Assembly (NCBI GenBank): GCA_963716135.1
Contig: OY970289.1
Span: 2,542,001 to 2,606,000 of the forward strand
Direction of reading: 5' to 3'
Length of the DNA: 64,000 nucleotides
Source of the DNA: CAVRAW01 sp963716135
GTDB taxonomy: Bacteria; Planctomycetota; Planctomycetia; Pirellulales; JADZDJ01
A program made the position numbers and the translations under genes. A model generated the notes under the pieces. The model was not told the origin of the DNA. It saw nothing but the letters and a program-made list of their open reading frames with translations, and did not search any database. Below are positions 53,033-62,328 of this stretch, piece by piece (within the stretch, counting starts at the first letter, position 1; the number at the start of each line of letters is the position of its first letter).

Positions 53033-53126
53033 ATGTCTCAATGATTAAATGACTGGATGACTAAATGGGTTTGAATTCATTCTCATTCAGTCATTCCGTC
53101 ATTTAGACATTCAGTCATTCAGACAT
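53033..53126. repeat. Inverted octamer array (ATGACTAA unit) between sucB and lpdA
   Basis: Left arm ATGTCTCA, ATGATTAA, ATGACTGG, ATGACTAA (53033-53064); right arm TCAGTCAT, TCCGTCAT, TTAGACAT, TCAGTCAT, TCAGACAT (53087-53126). The right arm ends one base before the lpdA ATG. This is the second copy of this octamer family in one operon. Confidence 0.88.
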
Positions 53127-53127
53127 T

Positions 53128-54517
53128 ATGCAACACGACCTGATCGTCATCGGCGGCGGACCCGGCGGATATACGGCCGCCATCCGCGCTGCCCAGTTGG
53201 GCCTGAACACCGCCTGCGTGGAACGGGAATCGCGCCTCGGCGGGACGTGTCTGCGCATCGGCTGCATTCCCAGCAAGGCCCTGCTTGAATCGAGCCAAAA
53301 ATTCGCCGAAACCAGGCACGACTTGTCCCAACACGGTGTGAAAGTCGGCGATGTCGAGCTCGATTTGGCAACGATGCTCCGCCGCAAAGAACAAGTCGTC
53401 GAAACGCTGTGCAAAGGCGTCGACGGCCTGTTTCGCAAACACAAAATTACCCGCTACCTCGGTTACGGCCGTCTGACTGGGCCGGGGCAGGTCTCCGTCA
53501 CCTCTGAAGACGGCAAGACGCAGCAGCTCACCGCCGGGCACATCCTTCTGGCGCCGGGCAGCAAACCCGCTTCACTCGCGGGCATCGAATTCGACGGCGA
53601 CCGCATCGGCACCAGCACCGAAGCACTGTCGTTTGCCGAAGTGCCCCAGCGCTTAGTTGTTGTCGGCGGCGGCTACATCGGCATGGAACTCGGCTCCGTA
53701 TGGAATCGACTCGGCTCGAAAGTCACAGTCTTGGAGTTCCTCGACCGCATCCTCCCCGGCACCGACAGTGAATTGGCGGCCGAGGCCCACAAGCTGTTCC
53801 AAAAACAGGGAATTGAGTTTCGTCTGGGCACGCGCGTCACGTCGGCCAAATTCGACAAGGCGCGCGGCGTGTGCGTCGTCGAATGCGCCGGCGCCGAGCC
53901 AATTGAGTGCGACCGTGTGCTGGTCGCCGTAGGCCGAATTCCCGCCACGCAAGATCTCGGACTGGAATCCGTCGGCATCAATCTCGACGCCAAGGGCCGC
54001 ATTCCCGTTGACGATCATTTTCAAACCACGGCCAACAACATTTACGCCATCGGGGATTGCATTCATGGCCCGATGTTGGCCCACAAAGCCGAGGAAGACG
54101 GCGTTGCCTGCGTCGAAGGCATCGTCACCGGTTATGCCCACGTCGATTACAATCTGATCCCCTCCGTTATCTTCACGCATCCCGAAATCGCCGCCGTCGG
54201 CAAGACGGAAGATCAACTCGCCGCCGACGGCACGCCGTTCCGCAAAGGCACATTCCCCTTCCGCGCCAATGGCCGCGCCCGCACACTGGCCGAAATCGAA
54301 GGCAAAGTGAAGATCCTCGCGCACAAAGATACCGACCGCGTATTGGGCGTCCACATCCTGGGCCCGCGCCGGCGACCTGATCGCCGAAGCCGCCGCCGCC
54401 ATGGCCTTCGGCGCATCAAGCGAAGATATCGCCCGCACCTGCCACGCCCACCCCACCCTGGCCGAAGCCGTCAAAGAAGCCGCCCTGGCCGTCGACAACC
54501 GCACGCTCAGCTTGTAA
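53128..54517 (+). CDS. lpdA: Dihydrolipoamide dehydrogenase E3 (frameshifted)
   Basis: The flavoprotein reoxidises dihydrolipoamide in the 2-oxoglutarate dehydrogenase complex. It has the FAD motif LIVIGGGPGGYTAAIRAAQLG, the redox-active disulfide in RLGGTCLRIGCIPSKALLESS, the NAD-binding VVVGGGYIGMELGSVW and the FAD-contacting IYAIGDCIHGPMLAHKAEEDG. A shift near 54367 (two bases missing in a GCGC run) moves the end into RAGDLIAEAAAAMAFGASSEDIARTCHAHPTLAEAVKEAAL, which holds the catalytic His-Pro-Thr. The stop is TAA at 54515. The corrected length is about 463 residues. The start lies one base past an octamer array. Confidence 0.93.
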
Positions 54518-54645
54518 TGCGGCCGCCGCAATACTCTTTGTTATTGCAGCGGTAAACAATCTTTACCCGCTGTGCCGTTTTGGGTACTCTCTCCGCGCGC
54601 GCAATAACTGTGCGACTGCTAGCACTTCAAATCGAGGGGAATGCC

Positions 54646-55419
54646 ATGATGCGACTATCTATTCCTGCAGCCATGCTCATTGCGGCTGTGATCGGCGCCG
54701 TGCCAACCGCCTCCGCCGAAGAATTCCGCATCGAGTCGAAAGTCTTCGTCGACAATAACGCTGCTGCCGCCAGTGAAAGCACCACGCTGTTCGCCGATTC
54801 GCGAGTTTATGTCTTCCTCAACTCGCCGCGCGAAATCACGCTGCTGGACATCCCGCGTAACCGCATCGTGCTGATCGATCCGTCGCGCAAAGTGCGCACC
54901 GAGCTCACGACCGAAAAGCTCGCCAACTTCGTCGAACAGCTTCGTGTCCGCGCTTCCCAGCAGAACGATCCGTTAATAAAATTCGCCGCCGAGCCGAAGT
55001 TCGATGAAAGCCGCGACGACGCCGGCTACATGATCTTCGCCAGCCCGCAACTCACCTATCGGGTGCACACCACCAAATCGTCCAACCCGGCGATCACTCG
55101 CGCCTGCCGCGAATATTCCGATTGGACGGCCCGCCTGATCACGATGGTCCATCCCGGCTCGCTGCCCCCGTTTCCCACCCTGGCGATCAATGCGGCCATG
55201 GAGCGCGAAAGCCTGTTCGCCGACGAAGTCGAACGCACTGTCGCGCCGCAGAGCCGGCTGGGCAAAAAACCCAGCGTCATGCGCAGCGAGCATGCGTTGG
55301 AACCGCGTCTCACCGGTTCCGATCGCCGCCGCATCCAGGAAGTCGGCGAATACCTGGTCAACTTCCCCGAAGTCTCGCTCGATCAATATCTCCGCCCCAT
55401 CGAGCAAGCCAAACGTTAA
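54646..55419 (+). CDS. Secreted protein of unknown function
   Basis: The 257-residue product starts with a signal peptide (MMRLSIPAAMLIAAVIGAVPTASA). The mature protein reads EFRIESKVFVDNNAAAASESTTLFADSRVYVFLNSPREITLLDIPRNRIVLIDPSRKVRTELTTEKLANF, a beta-rich region resembling lipoprotein-carrier-like folds. A helical C-terminal half with Arg/Glu-rich segments follows. I recognise no named family. The second and third in-frame Met at 54646 are preferred over 54580. It precedes the DUF58 gene by 93 bases and may belong with it. Confidence 0.7.
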   Translation: MMRLSIPAAMLIAAVIGAVPTASAEEFRIESKVFVDNNAAAASESTTLFADSRVYVFLNSPREITLLDIPRNRIVLIDPSRKVRTELTTEKLANFVEQLRVRASQQNDPLIKFAAEPKFDESRDDAGYMIFASPQLTYRVHTTKSSNPAITRACREYSDWTARLITMVHPGSLPPFPTLAINAAMERESLFADEVERTVAPQSRLGKKPSVMRSEHALEPRLTGSDRRRIQEVGEYLVNFPEVSLDQYLRPIEQAKR

Positions 55420-55512
55420 GCGAGCATTCGAGCCGACTCTGGCCGCCTGTATTCTCCCGCGAGTACACTTGGGATAGAAGCGTTTAACCCGCTCATCCCT
55501 CTTGCTCGCCCA

Positions 55513-56403
55513 ATGGCCACCACTCAAGCACCGTTGCTTTCGCCGCAACTTTTGGCGCGGCTGGAGCGCCTTGAATTGGTCAGCCGCAAAATCTTCCGCG
55601 GCCGGCTGAAAGGTGAGCGCCGCAGCAAACGCAAAGGGCACAGCGTCGAGTTCGCCGATTTCCGCAGCTATGTGCCCGGCGACGATCTGCGGTTCATCGA
55701 TTGGAACACCTACGCGCGGCTCGATCGGCTGTTTCTTAAAATGTTCCTCGAGGAAGAGGATCTGCACTTCTACACGCTGATCGACGCCAGCCTATCGATG
55801 AATTTCGGCACGCCCACCAAGTTGGACTACGCCAAGCAGTTGGCCGCCGCGCTAGGCTTCATCGGGCTGGTGCGCGGCGATCGGGTGCGCATCGAAACGC
55901 TCGGCCAACCGCTGCGCACGCCCGGTCCAGTCCTCCGCGGCCGCCGCAATCTGTGGCGCATGCTCGATCAGTTGTCGGCCATCGAACCCGGCGAAACCAC
56001 GCCGTTGGCGCAAGGCATTAAGAACTTCTCGCTGCGCAGCACCGGCAAAGGCATCCTAGTTTTGATCACCGACCTGATGGACAAAAGCGGTTACGAAGCG
56101 GCCCTGCGCTATCTCGTCTCGCAACAAATGGACGTCTATCTCATCCATCTGCTCAGCGCCGAAGAGCTCGATCCGGGAATCGAAGGTGATCTGAAACTAA
56201 TCGATTGCGAGGACGCCGACTCCGCCGAGATCACCGCCAGCAGTCCGCTGCTTGCCCGCTATCAGCGAACGCTGAACTCGTTCATCGAATCCGCCCGCGC
56301 CTTCTGCACCCGCCGCGGCATGAACTATTTGCTGGTGCGCAACGATCTGCCGGTCGAACAGTTGGTCACCAGTTATCTCCGCCAGCGCGGCTTGGTGAAG
56401 TAG
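55513..56403 (+). CDS. DUF58 domain protein
   Basis: The 296-residue cytoplasmic protein has the DUF58 signature GRRRS-like segment (RLKGERRSKRKGHSVEFADFRSYVPGDDLRFIDWNTYARLDRLFLKMF, about 31-78) followed by a von Willebrand A-like domain: LHFYTLIDASLSMNFG with the D-x-S-x-S metal site (about 90-96). DUF58 proteins work with MoxR AAA+ ATPases and VWA membrane proteins, thought to assist maturation of other proteins. The companion VWA gene follows after three bases. No MoxR gene is in the window. Confidence 0.88.
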   Translation: MATTQAPLLSPQLLARLERLELVSRKIFRGRLKGERRSKRKGHSVEFADFRSYVPGDDLRFIDWNTYARLDRLFLKMFLEEEDLHFYTLIDASLSMNFGTPTKLDYAKQLAAALGFIGLVRGDRVRIETLGQPLRTPGPVLRGRRNLWRMLDQLSAIEPGETTPLAQGIKNFSLRSTGKGILVLITDLMDKSGYEAALRYLVSQQMDVYLIHLLSAEELDPGIEGDLKLIDCEDADSAEITASSPLLARYQRTLNSFIESARAFCTRRGMNYLLVRNDLPVEQLVTSYLRQRGLVK

Positions 56404-56406
56404 ATC

Positions 56407-58413
56407 ATGTCGTTCCTCAACACGCTCACTGCCTGGCAATGGACCATCCTGCTTGCCGTGCCGCTGGGCATTATCGCGCTTTACTTTCTCAAGCTGCGCC
56501 GCCAGCCGATGGAAGTGCCCAGCACCTTGCTTTGGCGCAAGTCGATCGAAGATCTGCACGTCAACAGCCCCTGGCAGCGCATCCGCCAAAGCTTGCTTTT
56601 GTACCTGCAATTGCTGATCGTCGCATTCTTTCTGGTCTCGATTTTGCGCCCCGGCTGGCGCAGCAGCGGTCTTATCGGCGGGCGATCCATTTTCCTGATC
56701 GACAACTCGGAGAGCATGAACGCCGCCGATGTTTTCCCTTCGCGCCTCGAAGAAGCAAAGCGCCAGGCCACCGGCTTGATCGATGAAATGCAAGACGGCG
56801 CCGAGGCAATGGTCATCAGCTTTTCCGACATTGCTCACATCGAACAGGGTTTTACCGGCAATCGCGCCGATCTTCGCGTAGCAGTGCAAAATATCCGCCC
56901 CACAAATCGCCCCACGGACATCGGCGACGCCTTGCGGATTGCGGCGGGATTGGCAAATGCCGCAGGCGCCGGCGCCGAAGAAACGTCCGTCGCGCAACCG
57001 GAGCGCGTCAGAATGCTCATTCTCAGCGACGGCAAATTCCCGCCAGTGCCGGATATCTCGCTGGGCAATCTGGAGGCAGTGTTCCTTCCGATCGCCGCAC
57101 ATGCGGCCAACGTCGGCATTGTTTCCTTCAGCGTCGATCGCGGCGAAGGGGGTGCGAGCAAACTTCAGGCGTACGGCCGAATCGAAAATTTCAGCGACCG
57201 CGAAAAGAAAGTGCCGGTCGATTTGCTTTGGAACAACGATCCAATCGACGCCGCCACGCTGACAATTCCCGCCAACGATTCTGCCGGCGTAACGTTCGAT
57301 CTTGGCCCGCTGGGAGTCGGAATCTTGGAGCTGCGACTGGCCGACAGCGATGAACTGCCGCAAGACGACCGCGCTTGGGTAGCGGTCAATTCATCACGCC
57401 GGCCCAAAGTCCTGCTGATCACCCCCGGAGATAAACCATTGGAATTGGCGCTTTCGACGCCGCGCGCCGAAGAGTTGGCCGATGTGACGATCGCCGCGCC
57501 CGACATGCTAGCATCGAAAGATTACCAACGTGCCGCAGCCGCCGGGACAAATGACTTGATCATCTACGATCGCTGCCGGCCGGAACAAATGCCGCAGTCC
57601 AATACGCTGTTCATCGCCGCCTTGCCGCCGCTTCCCGAACCATCTGCCGACAAATCCAGCAGCGCCGAAGCTGGCCCCCGATGGTGGTCGCTGGGCGAAC
57701 CAATCGCATCGCCGCAAATCATCGACTCCGCCCGCAATCATCCGCTAATGCAATGGCTCGACATGGCAAATGTCGAAATCGCCGAAGCCCGGCCAGTCAT
57801 TCCGCCCCCCGGCGGACAGGTGCTTTTGGATTCAACCAAAGGGGCGCTGTTGGCGATCGCCCCGCGCGATGAATTTGAAGATGCCGTTTTGGGCTTCGAA
57901 ATCTATGGCGCCGACAAACAGGGCCAGCCGCTGGCCAACACCAATTGGCCGATCCGCCGCAGCTTTCCCACGTTCGTGTATGCGGTGCTTGAATATCTTG
58001 GCGGCAGTCGAGCCACGTTGGCCGCCGAGATGCCAAAGCCCGGCCAGACAATCGCATTGAAAAGCAATTCCGCGTCCGAACAGCTCCAAGTCCGCACCCC
58101 CTCGGGCACCACAGTTGCTGTTCCTCGGAGCACGTCGGGATCGTTTCATTTCAGCGCCACCGACGAACTTGGCCCGTACGAGATTCTCGATCAGGGAAAA
58201 ACTGCGGAGCGCTTCACCATCAATCTCTTCAATTCCGCGGAAAGCGATCTTCGCCCGCCGCAGGAAAACTCACTCCAGATCGGACAAGTTCCCGTCCCGG
58301 CAAAGTCCGGCTATGCATCCGCCCGGCGCGAAACCTGGAAATGGCTGCTGGCCGCTGCACTGGTCGTTTTGCTGGCGGAGTGGTATATCTACAATCGCCG
58401 CGTGTACGTGTAG
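56407..58413 (+). CDS. BatA-like membrane VWA protein
   Basis: The 668-residue protein has the BatA-type N-terminus: helix 1 TILLAVPLGIIALYFLKLRR and helix 2 SLLLYLQLLIVAFFLVSILRP at about 60-80. A VWA domain follows with the metal site FLIDNSESMNA (D-x-S-x-S) at about 97-107. A long periplasmic region (about 240-630) contains immunoglobulin-like beta strands, and the C-terminal helix WLLAAALVVLLAEWYIY anchors it. It is the membrane partner of the DUF58 protein three bases upstream. A glutamine-amidotransferase-like segment typical of the group may be present near 330-450 but is not clear. Confidence 0.85.
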   Translation: MSFLNTLTAWQWTILLAVPLGIIALYFLKLRRQPMEVPSTLLWRKSIEDLHVNSPWQRIRQSLLLYLQLLIVAFFLVSILRPGWRSSGLIGGRSIFLIDNSESMNAADVFPSRLEEAKRQATGLIDEMQDGAEAMVISFSDIAHIEQGFTGNRADLRVAVQNIRPTNRPTDIGDALRIAAGLANAAGAGAEETSVAQPERVRMLILSDGKFPPVPDISLGNLEAVFLPIAAHAANVGIVSFSVDRGEGGASKLQAYGRIENFSDREKKVPVDLLWNNDPIDAATLTIPANDSAGVTFDLGPLGVGILELRLADSDELPQDDRAWVAVNSSRRPKVLLITPGDKPLELALSTPRAEELADVTIAAPDMLASKDYQRAAAAGTNDLIIYDRCRPEQMPQSNTLFIAALPPLPEPSADKSSSAEAGPRWWSLGEPIASPQIIDSARNHPLMQWLDMANVEIAEARPVIPPPGGQVLLDSTKGALLAIAPRDEFEDAVLGFEIYGADKQGQPLANTNWPIRRSFPTFVYAVLEYLGGSRATLAAEMPKPGQTIALKSNSASEQLQVRTPSGTTVAVPRSTSGSFHFSATDELGPYEILDQGKTAERFTINLFNSAESDLRPPQENSLQIGQVPVPAKSGYASARRETWKWLLAAALVVLLAEWYIYNRRVYV

Positions 58414-58440
58414 AATCGCTCTACACCGTCGTCTCAGGTA

Positions 58441-59175
58441 ATGGAAAACCTAGCCATGCCGCATAGTTCCACCGCCATTCGACCGCCCAAACGCCGCAAG
58501 ACCTTCAACCGCCTGGTGGAAACCAAGCTGTGGGAGAAGGTCAGCTATTCGGAATACCGCGACCACGTGCGCCGCGTCTACGATGGCCCCAAAGGCGCCG
58601 CACTCTGGGCCTGCAGCTTGTTGTCGTTGCATGCTCCGCTGGGCGACCGCCTGTTTCGCCACCGCCGCTTCGATCTGCGCGGGTCCAAGAACATTCTCGA
58701 CGTCGGCAGCGGCGCCGGCCAAATCGTCCGCCACCTGCTGAAATACGCCGACCACGACGCCCACATTTCCGGTCTGGATCTCTCTCTGGAAATGCTTCGC
58801 CGCGCCCGCGGCCGAATGAACAGCAATCGGGCGCGATTCATCTCCGCCGATATTACGCACCTGCCATTTGCGTCGGGCACGTTCGATTGCGTCACCTGCG
58901 GCTACGTGCTGGAGCATCTTCCCGAAGCCAAGCCAGGATTGGCCGAACTGGCCCGCGTCCTGTCGTCCGGCGGCCGAATGTTGCTGCTGACGACCGAAGA
59001 CAGCTTCGGCGGCGCTTGGACTAGCCGCATGTTCCTCTGCCGCACCTATAACCGCCAAGAGCTGCTGCGAACTTGCCACGACGTTGGCTTGGAGCCCTTG
59101 CAGGAATTGTGGCTCTCCGGCGTCCACCGCGTGCTTCGCGCCGGCGGCATCGGCCTGGAGCTGCGCAAGATTTGA
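58441..59175 (+). CDS. Class I SAM-dependent methyltransferase, UbiE-like
   Basis: The 244-residue protein has motif I NILDVGSGAGQIVRHLL (about 81-97), the acidic SGLDLSLEMLRRAR and the motif FDCVTCGYVLEHLPEAKPGLAELARVLSSGGRMLLLTTEDSFGG (about 145-190), typical of the Methyltransf_11 group. The unusual C-terminal CRTYNRQELLRTCHDVGLEPLQELW is also common there. The substrate is undetermined. It follows the VWA gene by 27 bases on the same strand but is probably an independent function. Confidence 0.85.
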   Translation: MENLAMPHSSTAIRPPKRRKTFNRLVETKLWEKVSYSEYRDHVRRVYDGPKGAALWACSLLSLHAPLGDRLFRHRRFDLRGSKNILDVGSGAGQIVRHLLKYADHDAHISGLDLSLEMLRRARGRMNSNRARFISADITHLPFASGTFDCVTCGYVLEHLPEAKPGLAELARVLSSGGRMLLLTTEDSFGGAWTSRMFLCRTYNRQELLRTCHDVGLEPLQELWLSGVHRVLRAGGIGLELRKI

Positions 59176-59259
59176 TCGCTGTTGTATCCTGTCTGATTCC
59201 TGCGCAGTCAGGGGAACCTTCATTTCGTTATCTGCTTACGATCGCGCGGCCCGTCTGCG

Positions 59260-60123
59260 TCAATAATCGCTCGTGCCGTAGTAGCCGGTAGTTTTGAGAC
59301 TCGTGCGCTTTTGGACCAGGTCGCAGAGGTTATCGACTTCGGCGTTGGTGAGCGGGGTGACGTAGCTTTCCGTCGGCCGCCGGGCGATGGTGTAGATTTG
59401 CACCAGTTTGAGTTGGCCGCCGGCTTTGGTGATTTCGTTCAGGCGGTCGCAGAAGGCTTCTTGTTCGACCTGCGGCGGCGGATTGCCTTCGACGCGCATG
59501 AACAGGGCTTGGATTACCAGTGGGCGGACCTTGGCGGCGGCGGTGATGTTGTCGAGGATTTGCTGGAATGGGATCGTGGTGCGGTCGACCAGTTTGTAGT
59601 ACTCCTCGGTGCCGGCTTCGAGTTTGGCCCAAATTTCGCCGTTGTTTTCATCAAGAATTTTCAGGCCGCGCTCGACGTGTTCGCGGTGGAACATGCTGGC
59701 GTTGGTGATCAGCACCATTTTCACCTCGTCGAGCTTGTGGCGGCGCTTGATCTCGGCACACTGGTGCATCAGTTCGTCGAAGTTGCGGTACGTCGTGGGT
59801 TCGCCGTCGCCGGAAAAGGCGATGTCGTTGAAGCGGCGCAGTTGCTGCGGCGTATGGCGGAATTTGTCGGTCTGGTAGATGTCGCCCGAGAGGATCAGCC
59901 GCAGGCCGATTTCCAGTTCATCCAGAAGCTGCGCGGCGTCAACGAAGGTGGTCTCGGCCTCGGTGGTGCGATCAACCTGGCAGTAGATGCAATCGAAGTT
60001 GCACACCTTGTCGGGATTCAGATTCACGCCCAGCGAGATTCCGCCTGCGCGGCGGCTGAGCACCGGGTACACGAAGCGGAAGTTTTCGAACGTGCGCTCG
60101 TGTTGTGTGTAAAGTGAGGTCAT
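59260..60123 (-). CDS. Radical SAM protein
   Basis: The 287-residue protein has the radical-SAM [4Fe-4S] motif in NPDKVCNFDCIYCQVDR (C-x3-C-x2-C, residues about 40-47), preceded by the typical AGGISLGVNL. It also has GDGEPTTYRNFDEL at about 106-119, the SAM-contacting GxGE-like strand, and KMVLITNASMFHREHVERGL at about 134-153. The same organisation is seen in small radical SAM proteins often annotated as MoaA/NifB/PqqE-like oxidoreductases. The reaction is unknown; no maturation partner is adjacent. Confidence 0.85.
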   Translation of the reverse strand: MTSLYTQHERTFENFRFVYPVLSRRAGGISLGVNLNPDKVCNFDCIYCQVDRTTEAETTFVDAAQLLDELEIGLRLILSGDIYQTDKFRHTPQQLRRFNDIAFSGDGEPTTYRNFDELMHQCAEIKRRHKLDEVKMVLITNASMFHREHVERGLKILDENNGEIWAKLEAGTEEYYKLVDRTTIPFQQILDNITAAAKVRPLVIQALFMRVEGNPPPQVEQEAFCDRLNEITKAGGQLKLVQIYTIARRPTESYVTPLTNAEVDNLCDLVQKRTSLKTTGYYGTSDY

Positions 60124-60204
60124 GAGAGGAGCGTCCTGCGGCGGGGCGTGCTAAACCGCCAGCGGAATTCTACGCGTGGCGACAGGACAATCACAGAGGA
60201 GTGA

Positions 60205-60501
60205 TTACAGCCGGCGCAGGACCGTGAATTCGTCCATGGTGACGGTGGTTAGTTCGCCGGTGTCGCGCTTGAGGATGATGACGTCGCTGAACACTTTGTC
60301 GTCGATCTGGCGGCGGAAGTGCAGGCCGTGGCGGCGGCGTTCGCAGCGCTCGACGGTGCCGACGGTTTTGGTGCGCCAGCGTTTTTCCCCCACGATCACT
60401 TCATGAGTGACTTCGATGCGGTCCCCGGGCTTTAGCTCGGTGAATAAATTCCGAGAGACGGCTTCGGCTTGGGTGCTGGGATAAGAGGGAACCGTTTCCA
60501 T
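60205..60501 (-). CDS. Small conserved basic protein, function unknown
   Basis: The 98-residue protein is beta-rich and charged: LKPGDRIEVTHEVIVGEKRWRTKTVGTVERCERRRHGLHFRRQIDDKVFSDVIILKRDTGELTTVTMDEFTVLRRL. The strong alternation of hydrophobic and charged residues suggests a small barrel (SH3- or OB-like), possibly RNA-binding. I cannot name the family. It sits between the radical SAM gene and a heptamer hairpin upstream of which lies ilvC. The coding quality is high and there is one clean start. Confidence 0.75.
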   Translation of the reverse strand: METVPSYPSTQAEAVSRNLFTELKPGDRIEVTHEVIVGEKRWRTKTVGTVERCERRRHGLHFRRQIDDKVFSDVIILKRDTGELTTVTMDEFTVLRRL

Positions 60502-60510
60502 TTCTGCTTG

Positions 60511-60581
60511 TCCGTGGTCAGTGGTCAGTTGTGAGTAGTTTGCCGGCCGCCATCTATGCGCAACGGACTACGGACAACGGA
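60511..60581. repeat. Inverted heptamer array (TCCGTNG unit)
   Basis: Left arm TCCGTGG, TCAGTGG, TCAGTTG, TGAGTAG (60511-60538); right arm CAACGGA, CTACGGA, CAACGGA (60561-60581). The element lies between the start of the 98-residue gene (nine bases) and the stop of ilvC (four bases). Confidence 0.75.
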
Positions 60582-60585
60582 CGAA

Positions 60586-61590
60586 TTAAACTTCCTTGGC
60601 GTTGATCCAGGGCATGAGGCGCCTTAGCCGGCGGCCCACTTCTTCGATCGGGTGCGCCTTTTCTTCGCGGCGCATGGCTTTGAAGCCGGGGGCGTTGGCC
60701 TTGTTTTCCAAAATCCATTCGCGGGCGAATTGGCCGGATTTGATTTCGCTGAGGATCTTTTTCATCTCGGCCTTGGTCTGCTCGGTGACGATGCGCGGGC
60801 CGCGGGTGTAATCGCCGTATTCGGCGGTATTGGAAACGCTGTAGCGCATGTAGCTCAAGCCGCCTTGGTAGAACAGATCGACGATCAGCTTGAGTTCGTG
60901 CAGGCATTCGAAGAACGCCATTTCGGGCTGATAGCCGGCTTCAACGAGGGTTTCGTATCCGGCCTTGACCAAGGCGCTGACGCCTCCGCAGAGCACCGTT
61001 TGCTCGCCGAACAAATCGGTTTCGGTTTCCTCGGCGAAGGTGGTTTCGATGACGCCGGCGCGGGTGCCGCCGATGCCCTTGGCGTAGGCCAGACCGATTT
61101 TCTTGCCGGCTTCACTTGTGCCCTCGCCGAACGCGATCAGGCACGGCACGCCGCCCCCCTTTTCGAATTCGCTGCGCACCAGGTGACCAGGGCCCTTGGG
61201 GGCGACCAGCACGCTGTCCACGCCCGGGGGCGGTTCGACCTGGCCAAAGTGAATGTTGAAGCCGTGCGAGCACATCAGCACGTTCCCTTTTTGCAGGTTC
61301 GGCTTGATGTCGTTGCGATAGACGTCCCCCTGCAATTCGTCGGGCAGGAGAATGTTGATGACGTCGGCTTGCTTAGCGGCCTCCGCGGCGCTCATCGGTT
61401 TAAAACCGTGGCTGATGGCCAACTCGTAGTTCTTGCCGCCGGGGCGCTGGCCGATGATGACGTTGCAGCCGCTATCGCGGAGATTCTGGGCCTGCGCATG
61501 GCCTTGGGAGCCATAGCCGAGGATGGCAATGGTTTTGCCTTTGAGGACCGATAGATCGGCGTCGTTGTCGTAATAGATTTTGGCGGGCAT
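60586..61590 (-). CDS. ilvC: Ketol-acid reductoisomerase
   Basis: The 334-residue class I enzyme converts acetolactate to dihydroxyisovalerate in valine/leucine/isoleucine synthesis. The NADPH motif is IAILGYGSQGHAQAQNL. Conserved are LLPDELQGDVY, FSHGFNIHF-like (CSHGFNIHFGQVEPP), APKGPGHLVR, the metal ligands in FAEETETDLFGEQTVLCGG and the C-terminal KILSEIKSGQFAREWILE. Length and motifs are normal. The start follows a heptamer array by nine bases. ilvN lies 70 bases upstream in the same direction. Confidence 0.95.
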   Translation of the reverse strand: MPAKIYYDNDADLSVLKGKTIAILGYGSQGHAQAQNLRDSGCNVIIGQRPGGKNYELAISHGFKPMSAAEAAKQADVINILLPDELQGDVYRNDIKPNLQKGNVLMCSHGFNIHFGQVEPPPGVDSVLVAPKGPGHLVRSEFEKGGGVPCLIAFGEGTSEAGKKIGLAYAKGIGGTRAGVIETTFAEETETDLFGEQTVLCGGVSALVKAGYETLVEAGYQPEMAFFECLHELKLIVDLFYQGGLSYMRYSVSNTAEYGDYTRGPRIVTEQTKAEMKKILSEIKSGQFAREWILENKANAPGFKAMRREEKAHPIEEVGRRLRRLMPWINAKEV

Positions 61591-61599
61591 TGGAAAGCT

Positions 61600-61626
61600 G
61601 TTAGCTTTTAGCTGTTAGCTTTAGCT
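61600..61626. repeat. Single-arm heptamer array (GTTAGCT unit) before ilvC
   Basis: Units GTTAGCT, TTTAGCT, GTTAGCT and a partial TTAGCT lie between the ilvC start (61590) and the ilvN stop (61661). No inverted arm is visible. Confidence 0.7.
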
Positions 61627-61660
61627 TGAAAAGGGTTAGTACGATCGATTGGTAAAGCGA

Positions 61661-62218
61661 TTAGGCCAACGAGCCGCGCACCGTTTCGTCGTCGAGGTTG
61701 GCGGCTTCGGCGGGTACGGCCGGTGCGCCGGGATCGGGACGGCATGCGCCGCGAACCATGGCAATCCGGCCGGTGCGGGCCAGTTCGACGATGCCGAAGG
61801 GGCGCATCATTTCGATGAAGGCCTCGATTTTTTTCTCTTGGCCGGAGATTTCGATGATCACCTGGTCTTTCCAGACGTCGACGATGCGGCCGCGGAAAAT
61901 ATCGCACAGCTCGTGGATTTCGCGACGCTTGCCGCCGGAGGCGCGCACCTTGATGAGCATCAGGTCGCGCTCGACGTAATCCTGGGAGCTGATGTCCTCG
62001 ACCTTCACCACCGTGACGATTTTTTCCAGTTGGCGGCGGACCTGGTCGAGGATGCGATCGTCCCCCATCACCACGAAGGTCATCCGCGAAAGATGGGGAT
62101 CTTCAGTTTCGCCCACCGCCAGGCTGTCGATGTTGTAGCCGCGCGAGGCGAACATGCCGGAGATGTGCGCGAGCACCCCGGGAACGTTTTGCACGACGGC
62201 GGCGATAACGTGTCGCAT
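61661..62218 (-). CDS. ilvN: Acetolactate synthase small (regulatory) subunit
   Basis: The 185-residue protein has an N-terminal ACT domain (HVIAAVVQNVPGVLAHISGMFASRGYNIDSLAVGETEDPHLSRMTFVV) and the C-terminal domain of IlvN/IlvH (RDLMLIKVRASGGKRREIHELCDIFRGRIVDVWKDQVIIEISGQEKKIEAFIEMMRPFGIVELARTGRIAMVRG). It mediates valine feedback on the catalytic subunit IlvB, whose gene is not in the window. It is probably co-transcribed with ilvC. The tail GACRPDPGAPAVPAEAA is a short, Pro/Ala-rich extension. Confidence 0.95.
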   Translation of the reverse strand: MRHVIAAVVQNVPGVLAHISGMFASRGYNIDSLAVGETEDPHLSRMTFVVMGDDRILDQVRRQLEKIVTVVKVEDISSQDYVERDLMLIKVRASGGKRREIHELCDIFRGRIVDVWKDQVIIEISGQEKKIEAFIEMMRPFGIVELARTGRIAMVRGACRPDPGAPAVPAEAANLDDETVRGSLA

Positions 62219-62328
62219 GCGAGGAAATACGGCGTAAAAGGTGATCTAAAATCATAGCCCCAACGGGGATGAGTCGCAACCCTCGACACCTCCCCGGGTG
62301 TATCGGTTCGGCCTATAATGCTCGCCGT

